From Nemophila menziesii (lineage: Eukaryota; Streptophyta; Magnoliopsida; Boraginales; Hydrophyllaceae): a stretch of DNA of 64,000 bases. Shown piece by piece: positions 48,769-62,952 of the stretch; position 1 is the stretch's first letter, and the number at the start of each line of letters is the position of its first letter. Where the stretch lies: positions 5,402,915 through 5,466,914 of the forward strand of contig JARWIR010000038.1 of assembly GCA_029959085.1 (NCBI GenBank), written 5' to 3'. The notes beneath the pieces were generated by a model. It did not search any database, was not told the origin of the DNA, and saw only the letters and a program-made list of their open reading frames with translations. The position numbers and the translations under genes were made by a program.

Positions 48769-51194
48769 AAATCCCATAATCCGTAATCCGCAAATTGTTA
48801 ATAAGAATCAACAAAATCCTCCTACAACTGAAAGACAAGATCAACCTCAAATGTGCTATGATCCATGGTTCGTACAAGGTCCTGAACAAATTTCATATTG
48901 CGCTCCGGCTTTAGGTATTGGTCATCCTGATATTAATGTCGTAGATACAAACCTGGTCATGGTATGTTAGCTCAATTCCAAAACTTTAGAAATTTTCGTG
49001 GAGTAGCTGGAGAAGATCCAATTCGTGCAGTACAAAAATTAATGCAAATATGTGATGCGTATATAACGCAAGGTGTAACCAGAGAGCAGATGAATTATGC
49101 AAATTTCAGATTTTTCGTGATAGATGCAGCAAGTGTATGACATGATTCACAAGAACCAGGATCAATCACGAATTGGGATGAGTTACAAACAACGTTCTTT
49201 GATCGTTATTATCCGAGCAACATGAGACTGAACGCATAAATAGCGTTGACATCATTTGAACAGGAACAAGATGAATCCATGGGTAAATGTTGGACAAGAT
49301 TCCAACTATGTTTAAGAAGAGTTCTAGATCATGGCCTTATAGAACCACAACAAATGTCAATATTTTATAAAGGTTGAAGGACAATCAAGAAAAGATTTAG
49401 ACTTGCTTTCTGGTGGGGGGATACTTACAGGTAACACCAGCTAACGCTAACATTATTTCAAATAGAACAGTGAAGAATGAGTTGGGTTGGAATACCATGA
49501 GAGAACCTATCCGAGGTACATGTTATAGAGAAAGCACTGCTGGAATTGATGAAAAATTCTCTTCATTAGAGAATAAATTGATGAACACACTTGAGCAGCA
49601 ACCGAAACAGCTTACCTTAGCTGTTAAAGAAGGTTTTTTAGGTAGAAGAACAGATATTAATGTTACACAAGAAGTATATGGGTGTTCGAACTGTGGTGTA
49701 CAAGATCATGATTGGGAGCATTGTCAAAGTAATCCAGAATCCGTGATGTTTGTTTTCAACTGAGGGAACTTTAATTCAGGTGGTCAAGGTTATCAACCAA
49801 ATAGAAACCATTCGGGTTTTCTATATTCGAATCCAAATGGGGCTACAACCTGCAAATCCAACTTACGCATATCAACTGCGTCCCTAAGGTAATAACTATC
49901 AACCAAGACCACAGAACAACTACCACGGAGGACAGAATTACGGACATCAAGCTCAGAGACAACCTCCTCAAGACACCTATACCGATATAAAATGAATCAG
50001 AAAGCTCTACCTTCTCAACCTCAAGAAGGTGCGTTAGATGTTCAACAAACCCTACAGACACTAATTAACCTTCAGATGAAAACGCAACAAGATCAACAAT
50101 CTTCTGTCGCATCTCTTAAAATGTTAGAAAATCAGATGACTCAGATGGCAAAACAGTTGAATCAGCGTCCACAAGGGCAACTCCTAATTGAAACTGAAGA
50201 TTCAAAACAGAGTGAAGATTGTAATGCGATAGCGCTCAGAAGTGGTAAGAAGTTACCACCACCTCCTTTTCCCGTTATGAAAGAAAAAGAAACAACTGTG
50301 AAAGAGAAAATGGTGAAAGATGTGGTGGAGAAAGAAAGTAAACCAGAAGTAAAAGAGGTGGAAGTGTAGAAGATTCCGGAAGGACCAAATAAGAAAGAGT
50401 TTGTAGAAACCAGTCCTCCTCCACCTTTCCCTTAAGAGTTAAAAAAAAAAGGAGATATGGCTGACTATCAGAAATTCATGAATGTGGTAAGGGGTCTTAA
50501 CATTGATATACCATTCTTAGATGCTATTAGAGATGTGCCGAAATACGTTAAGTTCCTAAAGAGAGCCATCGCTAAAAAAAGACCATACCTTGAGAATGAG
50601 ATGATAGGGTTGCCAAAAGAGTGTAGTGTCATATGTCAAAGTAAGTTGCCACCTAAGTTACTTGATCCTGGGAGTTTTACGATTCCAATTTCTACTGGTA
50701 ATGAGTGGCAAGGAAAAGATTTATGCGATTTGGGTATGAGTATTAATCTCATGCCCAAATCAATTTTTGAGAAGTTGAAGATAGAAAACGCAAGACCGAC
50801 CTCCATGGTCTTGCAAATGGCTGATATATCCCTCACACATCCAGAGGGACATATACAAGATGTCCTCGTCAAGGTAGGTACTTTAATTTTTCTCGTTGAT
50901 TTTGTTATACTTGAATACGCCGCGGATAGGAATGTCCCCATTATTTTGGGAAGACCATTCCTAGCCACGCGACTTACTCTTATTAATGTAGAAAGCGAAG
51001 AATTAACTATGCGAATGTAAAACGAGAAGGTAAAGTTCAATGTATTTAGGGCAATGAAGTTTTCGGACTCCCAGGAGGAATGTTTCCGGGTGGATGCAAT
51101 TGACCAAGACACGCAAGAGGTATTTGATGATTTTAATTTTGATGATATCTTCCAGGCTACCCTAACACTTGACTTATCTGAGCTAATGAACGAG

Positions 51195-52766
51195 TGGTGG
51201 TCCTTTGTGTGTTCTAAAATAAATTCAAAAAGTAATTGAACCACAACCGCAAGTGTACGGTTGTCCTAAGTAGTAATAGTGATAACAGATTCGTTCGCAG
51301 GGACGGTTGGTTAACTACAATGTTTATCAAGTAATGATTGGTTGCACTTATGGAAGCAATTAAAAGATATAATGATTGATTGGTTGTTTTGTATTAAATC
51401 TAAGTACGAAAGACTAAAGAGAAAATGAAAATAAATACTAAGACGCAAGTAAATGAAGGTAAGACGCAAATATGAGAAGGCAGTACTTGATAAACGCAAG
51501 GGATCTTCCTAATTCTATTTCATAACATATATTGTTTAAGGGTTAAATTGGTCAATTAACATTGGTCGGGATTCTAAATTCCTTGTACCCCCGTCAGGGT
51601 GGACTACAAGGCTATTATAGAGTGTGACTAGTCCCGTCAGGGTAAATATGATCCATTTTCGAATGATTAAGTAATTTTACCACATTGGCCTTAAAATTAA
51701 CTAAGCTCGTCAGAGTCAAATAGTTTCGATTTTAGATTGAGTAATTAAGTCCGTACCTAAACCCTCCGTCAGGATGATCCACACGCCACATATGTGGAAT
51801 AGCCTAGATACTAACACATGTTCTTGGTTAATTACTCCGAAAACAGTAAATAATCTCAAATTACAGAAAAATGTAAAAGACCCAATTTAATTTAATTTAT
51901 TAAAAACCCAAATTCAGACATATGAAATTCAACAGAATAGGGATTCACCCATTAAGCATTCTCAAGTACTATGAAGAAATTAGCTCATGATAAAAGAAAT
52001 TAAAACTAAATTAAAAGAAAGGGAACTCATAGTGTTTTACAGAATTAAAAATAAAGAAAACCTAATTTACGAAATTGGATTTGGCTGAGAATGGAGATAT
52101 AGACACTCTCCAGCTCACAGTTTTCTTCTTCTTCCTTCGTTGACTTCTCTCTGATGCTTCTGCTTATGAATAATGAGTTGTATGAAAAATAGAAGTCAAG
52201 AGCTCCTTTTATATTAAGAAAAATGGGTTAGGCCTTGGTCTTAAGAATAAATCACTAATTAAAAGCCCAAGCCCATTTTCTAAGCCCAAAATCCCGTAAC
52301 TGCTGCACCACCTCCACTATAACAGCTCTAGCCGATTCGTTATAACTCCGATTGTCCTGAAATCACTTGCTAAATTTCCGTAACTCGATAAGGAACATAT
52401 TCTCTTCAAAGGTCAGCGGCTAAATCAACACGTAAGTGCCTCAAAATCAGCAATCTTTGGACTGTTTTCTAGATTTCCAGCTCCAAAATATAATTCTTTT
52501 CGGGATTTGTCTTCAAACTTTGACTCCTATCACGATCTTTGACTTTCTTCTCGGATTCCTCTCCTAGCTAATATTCAAAACCTACAAACTTTTCACTAAA
52601 ATACACAAGATTACGCGCGAAAGTTTAATAAATAAAAAATACTAGAAATAAAATAGGAATTCTGGATTATTGCATTTTTAACTCAAAAGTCTATCAAAAT
52701 ATTCAATTAAATATCAAAAATGATGTCTCCCAAGGGTATAAAATAAGAACAATTAGGGAGACATCA
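51195..52766 (-). mobile_element. solo LTR C of an Athila B-related family
   Basis: 1572 bp, TGGTGGTCC to GGGAGACATCA, flanked by ACGAG at 51190-51194 and 52767-52771. It is clearly related to the B LTR but carries many substitutions and small indels, so it is older. It interrupts Athila A between 'SELMNE' and 'LAETVSALNS', which join into the continuous protein seen in B. Confidence 0.93.
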
Positions 52767-53747
52767 ACGAGCTTGCCGAAACAGTGTCAGCTCTGAATTC
52801 GGGAAATCCAAAGCATATGCGTCTAGCCTATGAACTTGTGAGAGAGCCGGGGGAGATAATACCTAAAAAGAAACTATCCATTGAATATCCCGCGCAACTA
52901 GAAGAGAAGCCGTTTCCATCAGACTTGATGTATGCATATTTAGGTATTAACAACACTTTACTAGTTATTGTTTCAGCTACTTTAACAGGTTCTCAAGAAG
53001 ACAAACTGTTGCGTATACTGAGAGCTAATAAAGAGGCGATTGATTGGACTATTTCTAACAGCAAAGGTATAAGTCATTCCTATTGCCAACACAAAATTAT
53101 TCTGGAAGATACAGTGCACGCTCAATTGAAGGGCAAAGGAGATTGATGCCAGTTATGAAGGAAGTGGTGAAGAAAGAAGTTATCAAATTACTAGATACAT
53201 GAATTATTTATCCCATAGCTAGTATCAAATGGGTGAGTCCAGTTCAATGCGTCTCGTAGAAGGGTGGTATCACTATTGTCCTGAATGCACAAAATGGAGC
53301 AATACCCTCAAGAACTGTTGTTGGTTGGAGAGTGTGTATGGACTACCGTAAGTTGAACAAGGCCACCAGAAAAAGATCATTTCCCCCTTCCGTTCATAGA
53401 TCGGATGTTAGATAAATTAGCTGGAAGAGAGTCCTATTGTTTTCTACTCCAGATATAATCAGATTTATGTAAACCCTGTAGATCAGCACAAGACAACCTT
53501 TACATGTCCTTTTGGTACCTTTTCTTTTTGAAGAATGCCATCTGGGTTATGTAATGCACCTGCTACTTTCCAGATATGTATGATGGCAATCTTCTGGGAT
53601 ATGATCGATAATTTCCTTGAGGTATTTATGGATGATTTTTCTGTGTTTGGTGATAACTTTGATGAGTGTTTACAGAATTTAGAAAATGTGTTAATTAGAT
53701 GCAAGGAAACTGATTTGGTTTTAAACTAGGAGAAGTGTCACTTCCTG

Positions 53748-54783
53748 ATTCTTTTGATATTGAAAATAAAATAAAAATAATAAATTATTAATGATATTAA
53801 TGATAGGTGGAGCTAAAAACGATCTTGGCCACTATTTATGTTGTGGCTAGAATCAATCATGATTACACCCATGTGGAAAACCTTACTTTATTAATATAGA
53901 TATGGAGTAATATAATTGTAAATAAAATCATATTAAACTAATCAAATAAATTAATCAGTAATCGATTTCTAATCATTTTATACCCTGTTTTTGGGTGGTC
54001 AATATTTAATTTTAATTTTTTCTTGATCACTACCATATATTCAAATCAATAGAACACATTATTGATCTTTATAACTAGTTGGGTTAGTTCAACTAAACAA
54101 AGTTTAGTTATTTTTATAGATAGTACAGGTTCAAACCGTGTTAATGACACCGAGTTTAGTATTAAATGTTTTTTTTAATCTTTGTGCATCAAAAAGGTGG
54201 ACAAATAAAAATGGACGGAGAAAATATTGATCTTTTATCGATTTCGTATTGAAAGACAATATTATTCGTCCATTAATTTAAGATTTTCAGGATCTGTAAA
54301 TTTTATTCTTAACATGCAACCATTACATTATAAAAGCAAAACTCAAATTTATTGAACGATGAAATGAATAAAACCATTGGACATATAAAGCGATGTATCA
54401 ATTTCTTTTGATCACATATATAGAAAACAGAAAAAATATAAAGAAAGGTGGAAAAAAATCATTAATCCAAAAATTTAAATTAAATGAACGAGAAAGAGTG
54501 AAAACCTGAACGATAAAAACAGAAGGAGGAGAGGAGATAGTGGCAACCAACAACCTATAAACAAGAAAACAATTAAATAATAGCCCCAGACACCTACATA
54601 AGAATGTGTCATAGTGACCGTACATCCAGAGTGTAAATAACAAAATCAACGGTTAAGATTTATTTTCAAACTTAATATAATCCCCTCCAAATTTTCTCTA
54701 ATTGAGGTCCATTGGCCATTTGAACAAACAAAACCAAACAACCCCTCCCACTCTTCATTCACCTCACTTTAACGCTTTCATCA
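53748..54783. other. intergenic DNA and actin promoter region
   Basis: No gene is seen. The last ~400 bases before 54783 probably hold the actin promoter. A CT-rich stretch near 54745-54785 may be the transcribed leader. Confidence 0.4.
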
Positions 54784-54785
54784 AG

Positions 54786-55495
54786 GTACATTTTCATTAA
54801 TATCTGTTTAGATCGATCTGCTTATAGTATTCCGACCAAAAATAAAAAGATCTGTTTATAGTATCATATCAGTTTACTAGTTTAGTTAGCATATATGATC
54901 TTCTGTTTCAGTAATAATGCATGATTTTAACGTGCATATATAGTTTAGCTGTGATCTGTGGAAATTGTGTATATCTTGAGCTTCTGATAGAAATTATGTT
55001 TTAAAATGGAATATACAATGATGTCAGCATTGTGATTTAAAATAATTTTGGTACAATCTTTGTTGTTTATGCGTGTATGTAAACATTGTTGAATATGTTT
55101 TTTTAGGGGAGCGTGCAAATTTTTTATTGATATTGATGTAATTCATGTTCAGTTTGAATCTATTGTGATAATTTGACAAATATTGAGTATATGAATATTT
55201 CTATGAGTATCTGATCAGCTTTATGATTATTATTGATGTTTTTGAATGATAAGAATTTATTAGAATTAGTTGCGTTGATCGAGATTCTAGGTTTAATTGC
55301 ACCATTGGTCCCTGTTTTATGAGATGTTCTAAAAAGTAGGAAATATACCCTATGAGGTTGCAAATCTACCGATCGACAAGGTATATTTGCTCACATAGGG
55401 ATCAACTGTGCAATTATTCCTTAATTGCTTATCACAAAATATTGAATTGGAAAAAATAAAGTGTGGTGTAATATTGGTCTTGTGATCTACATGAA
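54786..55495 (+). promoter_or_regulatory. probable 5' leader intron of actin
   Basis: A donor AAG|GTACAT at about 54785 follows a C/T-rich leader, and an AG acceptor lies a few bases before the start codon. Plant actin genes typically carry a long leader intron ending close to the ATG, and such introns boost expression. The exact acceptor is not certain. Confidence 0.5.
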
Positions 55496-55501
55496 CTAAA
55501 G

Positions 55502-56859
<1,358 letters not shown>

Positions 56860-57440
56860 TCGTGTCGAAAAAAGATTCTCCTACCGAGTTGGGAAAAGAA
56901 GCTCGAAATTTAATGATTTTACCTTTTGTTTTATTTATTATGTTATTGTTATGTTTCATAAATGGATTAGTGAGCGCTTGAGAAAGCGAGAGGAGTGGAT
57001 TATTTTGATTATTGTTGAATATTCCAATTCTTTTATTTTTACTGTTAATTCAATTAGAAGTTTAATATGTTACTGTTCTTATTTTAAGCATTTATTAACT
57101 ATAACTTACTCTTGCTATTTATGTTCCATCAATTTAGTCAACAAACAATTAGGATGATTCGTGATACGATAACAAAAAAAAAAAAAAAACATATCATAAG
57201 GTGTTATAGTGTAGATATATATACTCATGTATGAATCAATCAAAATCGAACGCACACCATACGATCTGTATCAAACCGTAATTTTGTAGGATTCGCTTTT
57301 AAAAAGTTGTTCATAATTAAATCTAAAACAGTACGCTCAATATATTAATTAACATATGTATTTTACTCTCCTCACTCAAGATTATTTGATACCAAACTTG
57401 CTAAAAGAAGATCGTGAAATTGAACAACTCTTTACAAAAA
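56860..57440. other. actin 3' flank
   Basis: Probably the actin 3' untranslated region, then AT-rich spacer with an A-run at about 57173-57189. No gene seen. Confidence 0.4.
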
Positions 57441-58806
57441 TATTCAACTTCTGAAACAACACGCTGTATGCAAATTAGTAATGACTTGAACACGAGTATA
57501 TGGAAACCTAAATAGGTTGGGAATCGATATATACTTGAGATGCCAAAAGGTTGTAATCTAGAGAGGGTTTCATCTGTTCAACGAATCTATAACATTATGG
57601 AATATCGATCGCCTCAAAGAGCTTTTTCATCCTAACATTATTAATGAAATTCTCAGAATTCCTATCATGAATATTAAAGAAGATGATAAATTGATTTGGC
57701 CACTGATCAAGGACGAAAGTTATTTTACGAAGTCGGGATATCACACATTGATCGATATCGATATCCAAAAAGAAGCTCAAACTTCTAAAGCTGGAGAGCA
57801 GAATAATAGTCTTTTTTGGAATGTTATTTGGAATTCTAATGTACCTTCAAAGGTCAGAGCTTTTGGATAAAAAATTTGCAACGGTACAATCCCAACCAAA
57901 AAAATCTTCACTTAATGAAATGTGTCAAAGATGGTCGTTGCGAATGGTGTGAATCTGAATATGAAGATATTGCACACCTCTTTCTTCATTGCCCAGTATG
58001 TCAGTGTTGGCTAATTCAACTGTGCAAATTAAAATTAATAGAGTAGACAAAATCAACGAAGAATGGTTACTCGCTACTATTGATGATTATACAAAGAATG
58101 AATGGGGAAAAGAGAAATTACAGCTCATATCCTTCTTAATATTTGAAACATTTGGAAAGTAAAGATGAAAGGACTCTATGAAAATTGGGAATTGAGCATT
58201 TATGAGATTAATCATAACGTGAAGCAGGTTATTAAAAGTCTTTTTGATAACAATCAAGATCCTACCAGTAACATTACAATTCAAAGTACCGCGACTCTTA
58301 CAACGAAAAATCTTAACAATCCACTGGTACAGATCATGCTGATATTCTTTGGCTTTGCGACGCGTCTTTTAAAAAAAATGGGAACCTGCTGGTATTGCTT
58401 ATCTTGGTATAAATAAAGAAGACATTGTTGTTCAAAAGATTGCAAGAAAAGGAAGTGTTGGGTTGTGCTTCTATCCATGAGACTCGTTGGTAGTCTCAAC
58501 CTTCAGAGTTCTTCTTTTTACCCCGACAACCTTGAATTGTTTCAAGGTATTTTAAAAATCGCAGGTCTTTGATGTCATATTTCTCCAATCATTTCCGCAA
58601 TGAAGAACTGGGTTGCCAAATTTCCTGAGTGGAAGGTCATACATATCAACCGATCATTCAACTCTGCAGCGAATGCTTTGGCAAGATGTACTAGGTGCAA
58701 TGTGGATCTTTCTCAATGGTAAGACTATTCCTTTTTTGGAGCCGTTAATTTTTTCAACCTTATGTGTAATAATGCTTGACGCACTTTTTCTCTGACAAAA
58801 AAAAAA
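57440..58806 (+). mobile_element. LINE 3' part: zinc-finger region and RNase H, decayed
   Basis: The order is the end of a LINE second ORF: 'SITLWNIDRLKELFHPNIIN', 'YFTKSGYHTLID', 'SLFWNVIWNSNVPSKVRAFG' with a stop, then the zf-RVT cysteine/histidine motif 'CEWCESEYEDIAHLFLHC'. An RNase H start 'LWLCDASFKKNGN' and end 'FPEWKVIHINRSFNSAANAL' follow. It stops at TCTGACA plus ten A's. Frameshifts and stops are frequent. The 5' two thirds, including endonuclease and reverse transcriptase, are missing, as expected from incomplete reverse transcription. Confidence 0.82.
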
Positions 58807-58810
58807 TCCA

Positions 58811-59720
58811 ATAAACATGTAAACGTATATAGGATTTTGACCCAAACGGTTTTAGAATATACCTTTTTTTCATACATCGCAAAATCATTTTATACTTGAA
58901 GTTATTTTAACTTTAATAAAATTCGACCATTAAATTTTTTGGTCACTATAGAGTACTTTACCCACTAAAATAATTATCGATCTTTTTGAACATATTTTTA
59001 CCGTTCTAAGGTTTACCAACATTATATAACTTTTTAACAAGACCTTCAAATTAAAAAATATCCAAAATACATTTACAATAAATAAGGATTTTTCACACAC
59101 GATTTTATATTTTTCAACATTAATAATTAAGGAAGACATGTCGCGTTTTTTAACGTATTTAATAGCCAAGGTTGTTGTAATTGTTATAAGTTAATTCATT
59201 TTTTGTGATTGGTGATCGTTGCTGAACCAAGATACCCATACATTTCTGTGGTTGTTGATCGTTGTTAAAGGTTGTTAAATAGCTTTGAGTGAGCGACAAC
59301 AAAAATAAATCAACAAAAAACGGTTAAGTGTGTCAAACCTGGATTTTTTTCCTGAACGATAGGCTTTAATGTATTCTTAACTATGTTAATGCAATGTGTT
59401 AGTGTTATTTTACATTTTATGACTATATGTAGCATTTATGTGAATTTTAACTCTATGTTTTAGGTCTTGAGCGTCGCATTAGTCGTGGTTGTGGTTGTTG
59501 GGCTAACAATTATATATTTGTGTAGAAAACGCCTTTTTCATTGTGTGGAATGTAAGATTTGAGTGAGTTTTTGGGTGTGACCCAAATTTTACTTAGTCTA
59601 ATATTTGTGCTTGATTAGTGATTGTTATAGCTTAACGGTCTATGCTGAGGTTGGTAAGCATGTGGTTGGTCGTTGGGAGGTTACCTAGTATGTGGTGGTC
59701 ATTTTTTTGAGTCTGAATGT
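58811..59720. other. intergenic DNA, no gene seen
   Basis: AT-rich DNA without a supported gene or transposon end. Some GT-rich stretches (59460-59720) lead into the duplicated segment. Confidence 0.35.
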
Positions 59721-62160
59721 TGCTCAGTGTTGAAATAGGTGTTTCATGTTTTAGTTGTCCTTCTTAAGTTGTTTGAGTAAGATGGATATCATTTTTAGTT
59801 GTGGTAGTGGTCAATGTGTGTTGGTCAGTGTTCTGAATAAGATTGTGTGGTGTGGACACTAAGCATAATCTAGAAAATGGGCATGCTTCTAGTTAAGTGT
59901 TTTCAAATACGCATACTGATACGCTACAAGTCCCATGGATATGTATTGAGTGTAAAATTTCAGTGTTGTCCCCAAAGGTGTGATAATAAATCAAAACCTA
60001 AAGAAAAAGTGACTTCCTACAAATGGACGGGTTGTTGACAAGTAATAAAAGTAAGTTCAGAATGTCCGTCTCCTCAGGGACTATCAAGGTTATGATTAAT
60101 GTGTTTTGCAAGTACAATAGTTTAATTACTAATTAAAAGACAAATAATAAAAATAATGTTTGTTGGGTTTTTGTTTATTAAAACTAATTGCAAATAATTT
60201 AAAGACAAAATATAAATAAATTAAATACAAAAGGATTGAGTATGCGAAGGTATGCTTGAGACTTGCTAGTATTCTCCGAAGTCAACCAATTCAAAATTCC
60301 TAGATATAAGGGCAAATTGAATATTTCACGCTAATCTGGGATTCAATATTCATCCCAACTCCTTTCCGGGTAGACTTGAGAAGCTAACTTAACAAAAGTC
60401 GTATTTAATTAAGTCCAAACCGAATGACTACTTGGCTAGTCAACACCCGTCGGCTCACTAGCGAACACCAGACGCCTATACTCTATGTCCATAATCAAAC
60501 CCCCAAACCCCCATACCGGATTCTAATTTGATTACTAAGATTACCCAATATCTGATCAAAATACGGGTAGCAGTTGGGCAGTTAGACAACAAAATTAAAC
60601 ATCATTTTATTTAAATAAAAACAAACCCAAAATCTAATTACATTTAATATATTCTAAGATTAATGCATAAGCAATTCTTAAGAAATTAAATAATTAGTTC
60701 ATACTCAAATAATAAAATTTAGTAGCTAATAATATTAAAATTATATCTCTACGAAAACCTTATGAGGATAGAGCTAAGAATTACTGCAATCGGAGGTGGA
60801 GTGGTCCAACAATGGTGTTGTCTTCCTCTTCCCTCTTTTCCCAGGCGTTCTTCCTCTTCTACAATGATTAATGGCTGCTACAAAATGTTCCAAGACTGTT
60901 CAATACTACTTTCTAATGTCATTTGCTGATATAAGTAGGTATAGAAAAGTTTCCTAGGTTGTGGGTCTCTTTTAATTGATCTAATTCAACCCAAAAACGT
61001 TTTACTTAATAGATTTCTAGTTCGAACCAAGACAGACATTTAGCATAACTTCTTCAATTCACTCTGAATCGCAAACTGTCAAATCCCACACGCTCTTGAC
61101 TTCAAATACTATCTTCCTATAAAAGGGCTCCTCCGGAATCTTTGTCACATTCACGTGGTAACTCAAGCAATCCACTTTCCAAATCTGGCCACCACAATCT
61201 TTCACTTTCTAAAAGTGGTTTAATCTTTCTTTTGCGCCATGACTAGGAGTTATTCTTGGTTTTTTCACTTTTTATCATCATATAAAGTTGTCCAATCTTC
61301 CAAGTACCTAAGATCTACACGATGAACATACAAATTACGCGCAAAAGCTCTAGAAATAGCAATAAAGCATGACAAATCTAGACAAGAAAGTGTATAACGT
61401 CAAATAATAGGGAAAATCCCTCACTTAGGCTCAATAAATCCTAAAAATATGTCTCTTGAATGGATTAATTCATCACAAAAAAGGAGACATCACTCAACAT
61501 GTTATGAACACTGGCCGGAAACCATGATCAGTTATCTACTTCACGCTCAGTGTTGGGATATATGTCGCCGGATGACCAACATTGAGAAATAGTAAGCAAT
61601 GAAAAATATGTCATTGTCTCTAAGCATATATGTTTATTTAATTAGGGTATTGTGTAAATGAGACTAATAATTTGTTTTTTCCCTATATTATACTGCAGAT
61701 GTCAAAGAATATAATATTGATCAGTGTTGAAATAGGTGTTTCATGTTTTAGTTGTGTTGCTTAGGGTTGTTTGAGTAAGGTGGATATCATTTTTAGTCGT
61801 GCTAGTTCTCATGTGTATTGGTCGTTGTTCAACATAAGATAATGTGGGTGTGGACAATGCGCATGGACTAGAAAATGAACATGCTTCTAGTTTAGTGTTT
61901 CTAAATATGCATAACGCTACGCTACAAGTGCCCATGGATATGTATTGAGTGTAGAAACTCAACATGTTATGAACACTGACCAAAAACCATGATCATTAAT
62001 CTACGTCATGCTAAGTGTTGGGATATATATTGTTGGATATATATGAACACTGACCAAAAACCATGATCATTAATCTACGTCATGCTAAGTGCCCATGGAT
62101 AATGTGGGTGTGGACACTACTCATGGACTAGAAAATGAACATGTTTCTAGTTTAGCTATT
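59720..62160. repeat. tandem duplication of an unidentified segment, first copy split by a solo LTR
   Basis: Copy 1 is 59720-59963 plus 61493-61590; copy 2 is about 61715-62050. Shared words are 'GGTGTTTCATGTTTTAGTTG', 'GATATCATTTTTAGT', 'GTGTGGACA', 'CATGGATATGTATTGAGTGT' and 'CAACATGTTATGAACACTG'. A partial third copy (about 62040-62160) repeats 'GAACACTGACCAAAAACCAT' and 'GGACTAGAAAATGAACATG'. The unit has no coding sense that I can recognise. Confidence 0.82.
59964..61492 (-). mobile_element. Athila-type solo LTR inside the duplicated segment
   Basis: 1529 bp, plus strand TGTTGTCCCC to GGAGACATCA; on minus it starts TGATGTCTCCTTTTTTG. It is related to the LTR fragment at 10615 and more distantly to the B LTR. 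The flanks TTCAG and CTCAA are an imperfect 5-bp match. The homologous site in copy 2 of the duplication (near 61952-61960) is uninterrupted and reads 'AAACTCAACATG', which supports the insertion. Confidence 0.78.
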
Positions 62161-62952
62161 GCCTAGGGTTTGCTTGTGGTCTAGTGAAGGAGTGTGATCT
62201 TCCATAAATTAGATAAAAATGGCTTAGAGATTGTGTGGTAGAGACACAAAGTTTGAAGAATTCACGGAGTGTGAAGTGGTAGAGCATGAGTGGTAGAGAT
62301 TGTGTGCTAGCTATTGCCTAGCATGAGTGATGATACACAAGTGGAATACTTCTCGAGTTTGTGAAGTGGTATTTCGTGAGTGGAGATTGTCAACTTGGTT
62401 TACTTGTGTTTCTTTCCCGTATCTCATATCTTGTGTACTCTAGCCATTCTATCTAAAATCCTTAATAAGTAGATTTTTAGACAGAAAAAGTATTTAATTT
62501 GAGTTAGATTTTTTATTCTGCATTAGTATTATTCATTCCCATTGCGCGCACCCGACTAATCCCATAGAGATATATATGTCTCCCCATATATATTCTTATG
62601 GTAAATCAGATCTAGGCTACCCATGTTCAGGGAGGGGTTTGAGCTTTATACCTTTCACTTTACACCCGTTAGGGGGGGATTCGAACCATGGACCTCCACT
62701 TTAAATGCTGAAGAAATAGCAAAGCTCTGGCCAGAGTTAATCCAATTAGTTTAATATTGACTGTTTAATAGCACATAGAGTATTATGACGTGAAATCTAA
62801 TAAATTGAAAGAAATAAGTGATACTAGTCTTTTATTGTTTGCATGTACAATTATATCATCTGAATAAGAAAGATGGATATGACATAAAGTTTACATAGAG
62901 AAAATTGTCTGTTATATATATTTTCAGTCAAATATATAATGTAAAGTCAATA
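62161..62952. other. intergenic DNA with a tRNA-like promoter-box remnant
   Basis: No gene is seen. GGGATTCGAACC-like sequence near 62665-62676 resembles an internal polymerase III B box, as found in SINEs and other retroposons. No A box at the right distance or full tRNA fold was recognised. Confidence 0.3.

Larger units (their letters stand above)
34048..53747 (+). mobile_element. Athila element A, plus strand, truncated, host of two later insertions
   Basis: It has a 5' LTR (34048-35622), a primer-binding site, gag, protease and part of reverse transcriptase. It stops abruptly inside reverse transcriptase near 53747, without integrase or 3' LTR. Athila B (35912-48768) is inserted in its gag, and solo LTR C (51195-52766) after its protease. 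Its coding capacity outside these insertions is about 4 kb and carries many stops, so it is much older than B. Confidence 0.85.
35754..53747 (+). pseudogene. Athila A gag-pol remnant in three pieces
   Basis: Piece 1, 35754-35911, is the gag N-terminus rich in Arg/Lys/Glu. Piece 2, 48774-51194, has the gag core ('DPWFVQGPEQISY' onward), a knuckle 'CSNCGVQDHDWEHC', and a protease with '[14 protein letters not shown]' (Gly-Met where B has Gly-Ala). Piece 3, 52772-53747, has '[11 protein letters not shown]', '[11 protein letters not shown]' and reverse transcriptase with '[13 protein letters not shown]' and '[13 protein letters not shown]'. It ends at 'EKCHFLI'. Pieces connect in register once the B element, the solo LTR and one copy of each target duplication are ignored. 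At least ten stops or shifts are visible. Confidence 0.85.

Noticed and set aside
62640..62710. Possible tRNA gene (GGATTCGAACC-like B box)
   Set aside because: No A box at proper distance, no cloverleaf and no terminal T-run pattern; more likely a retroposon remnant.
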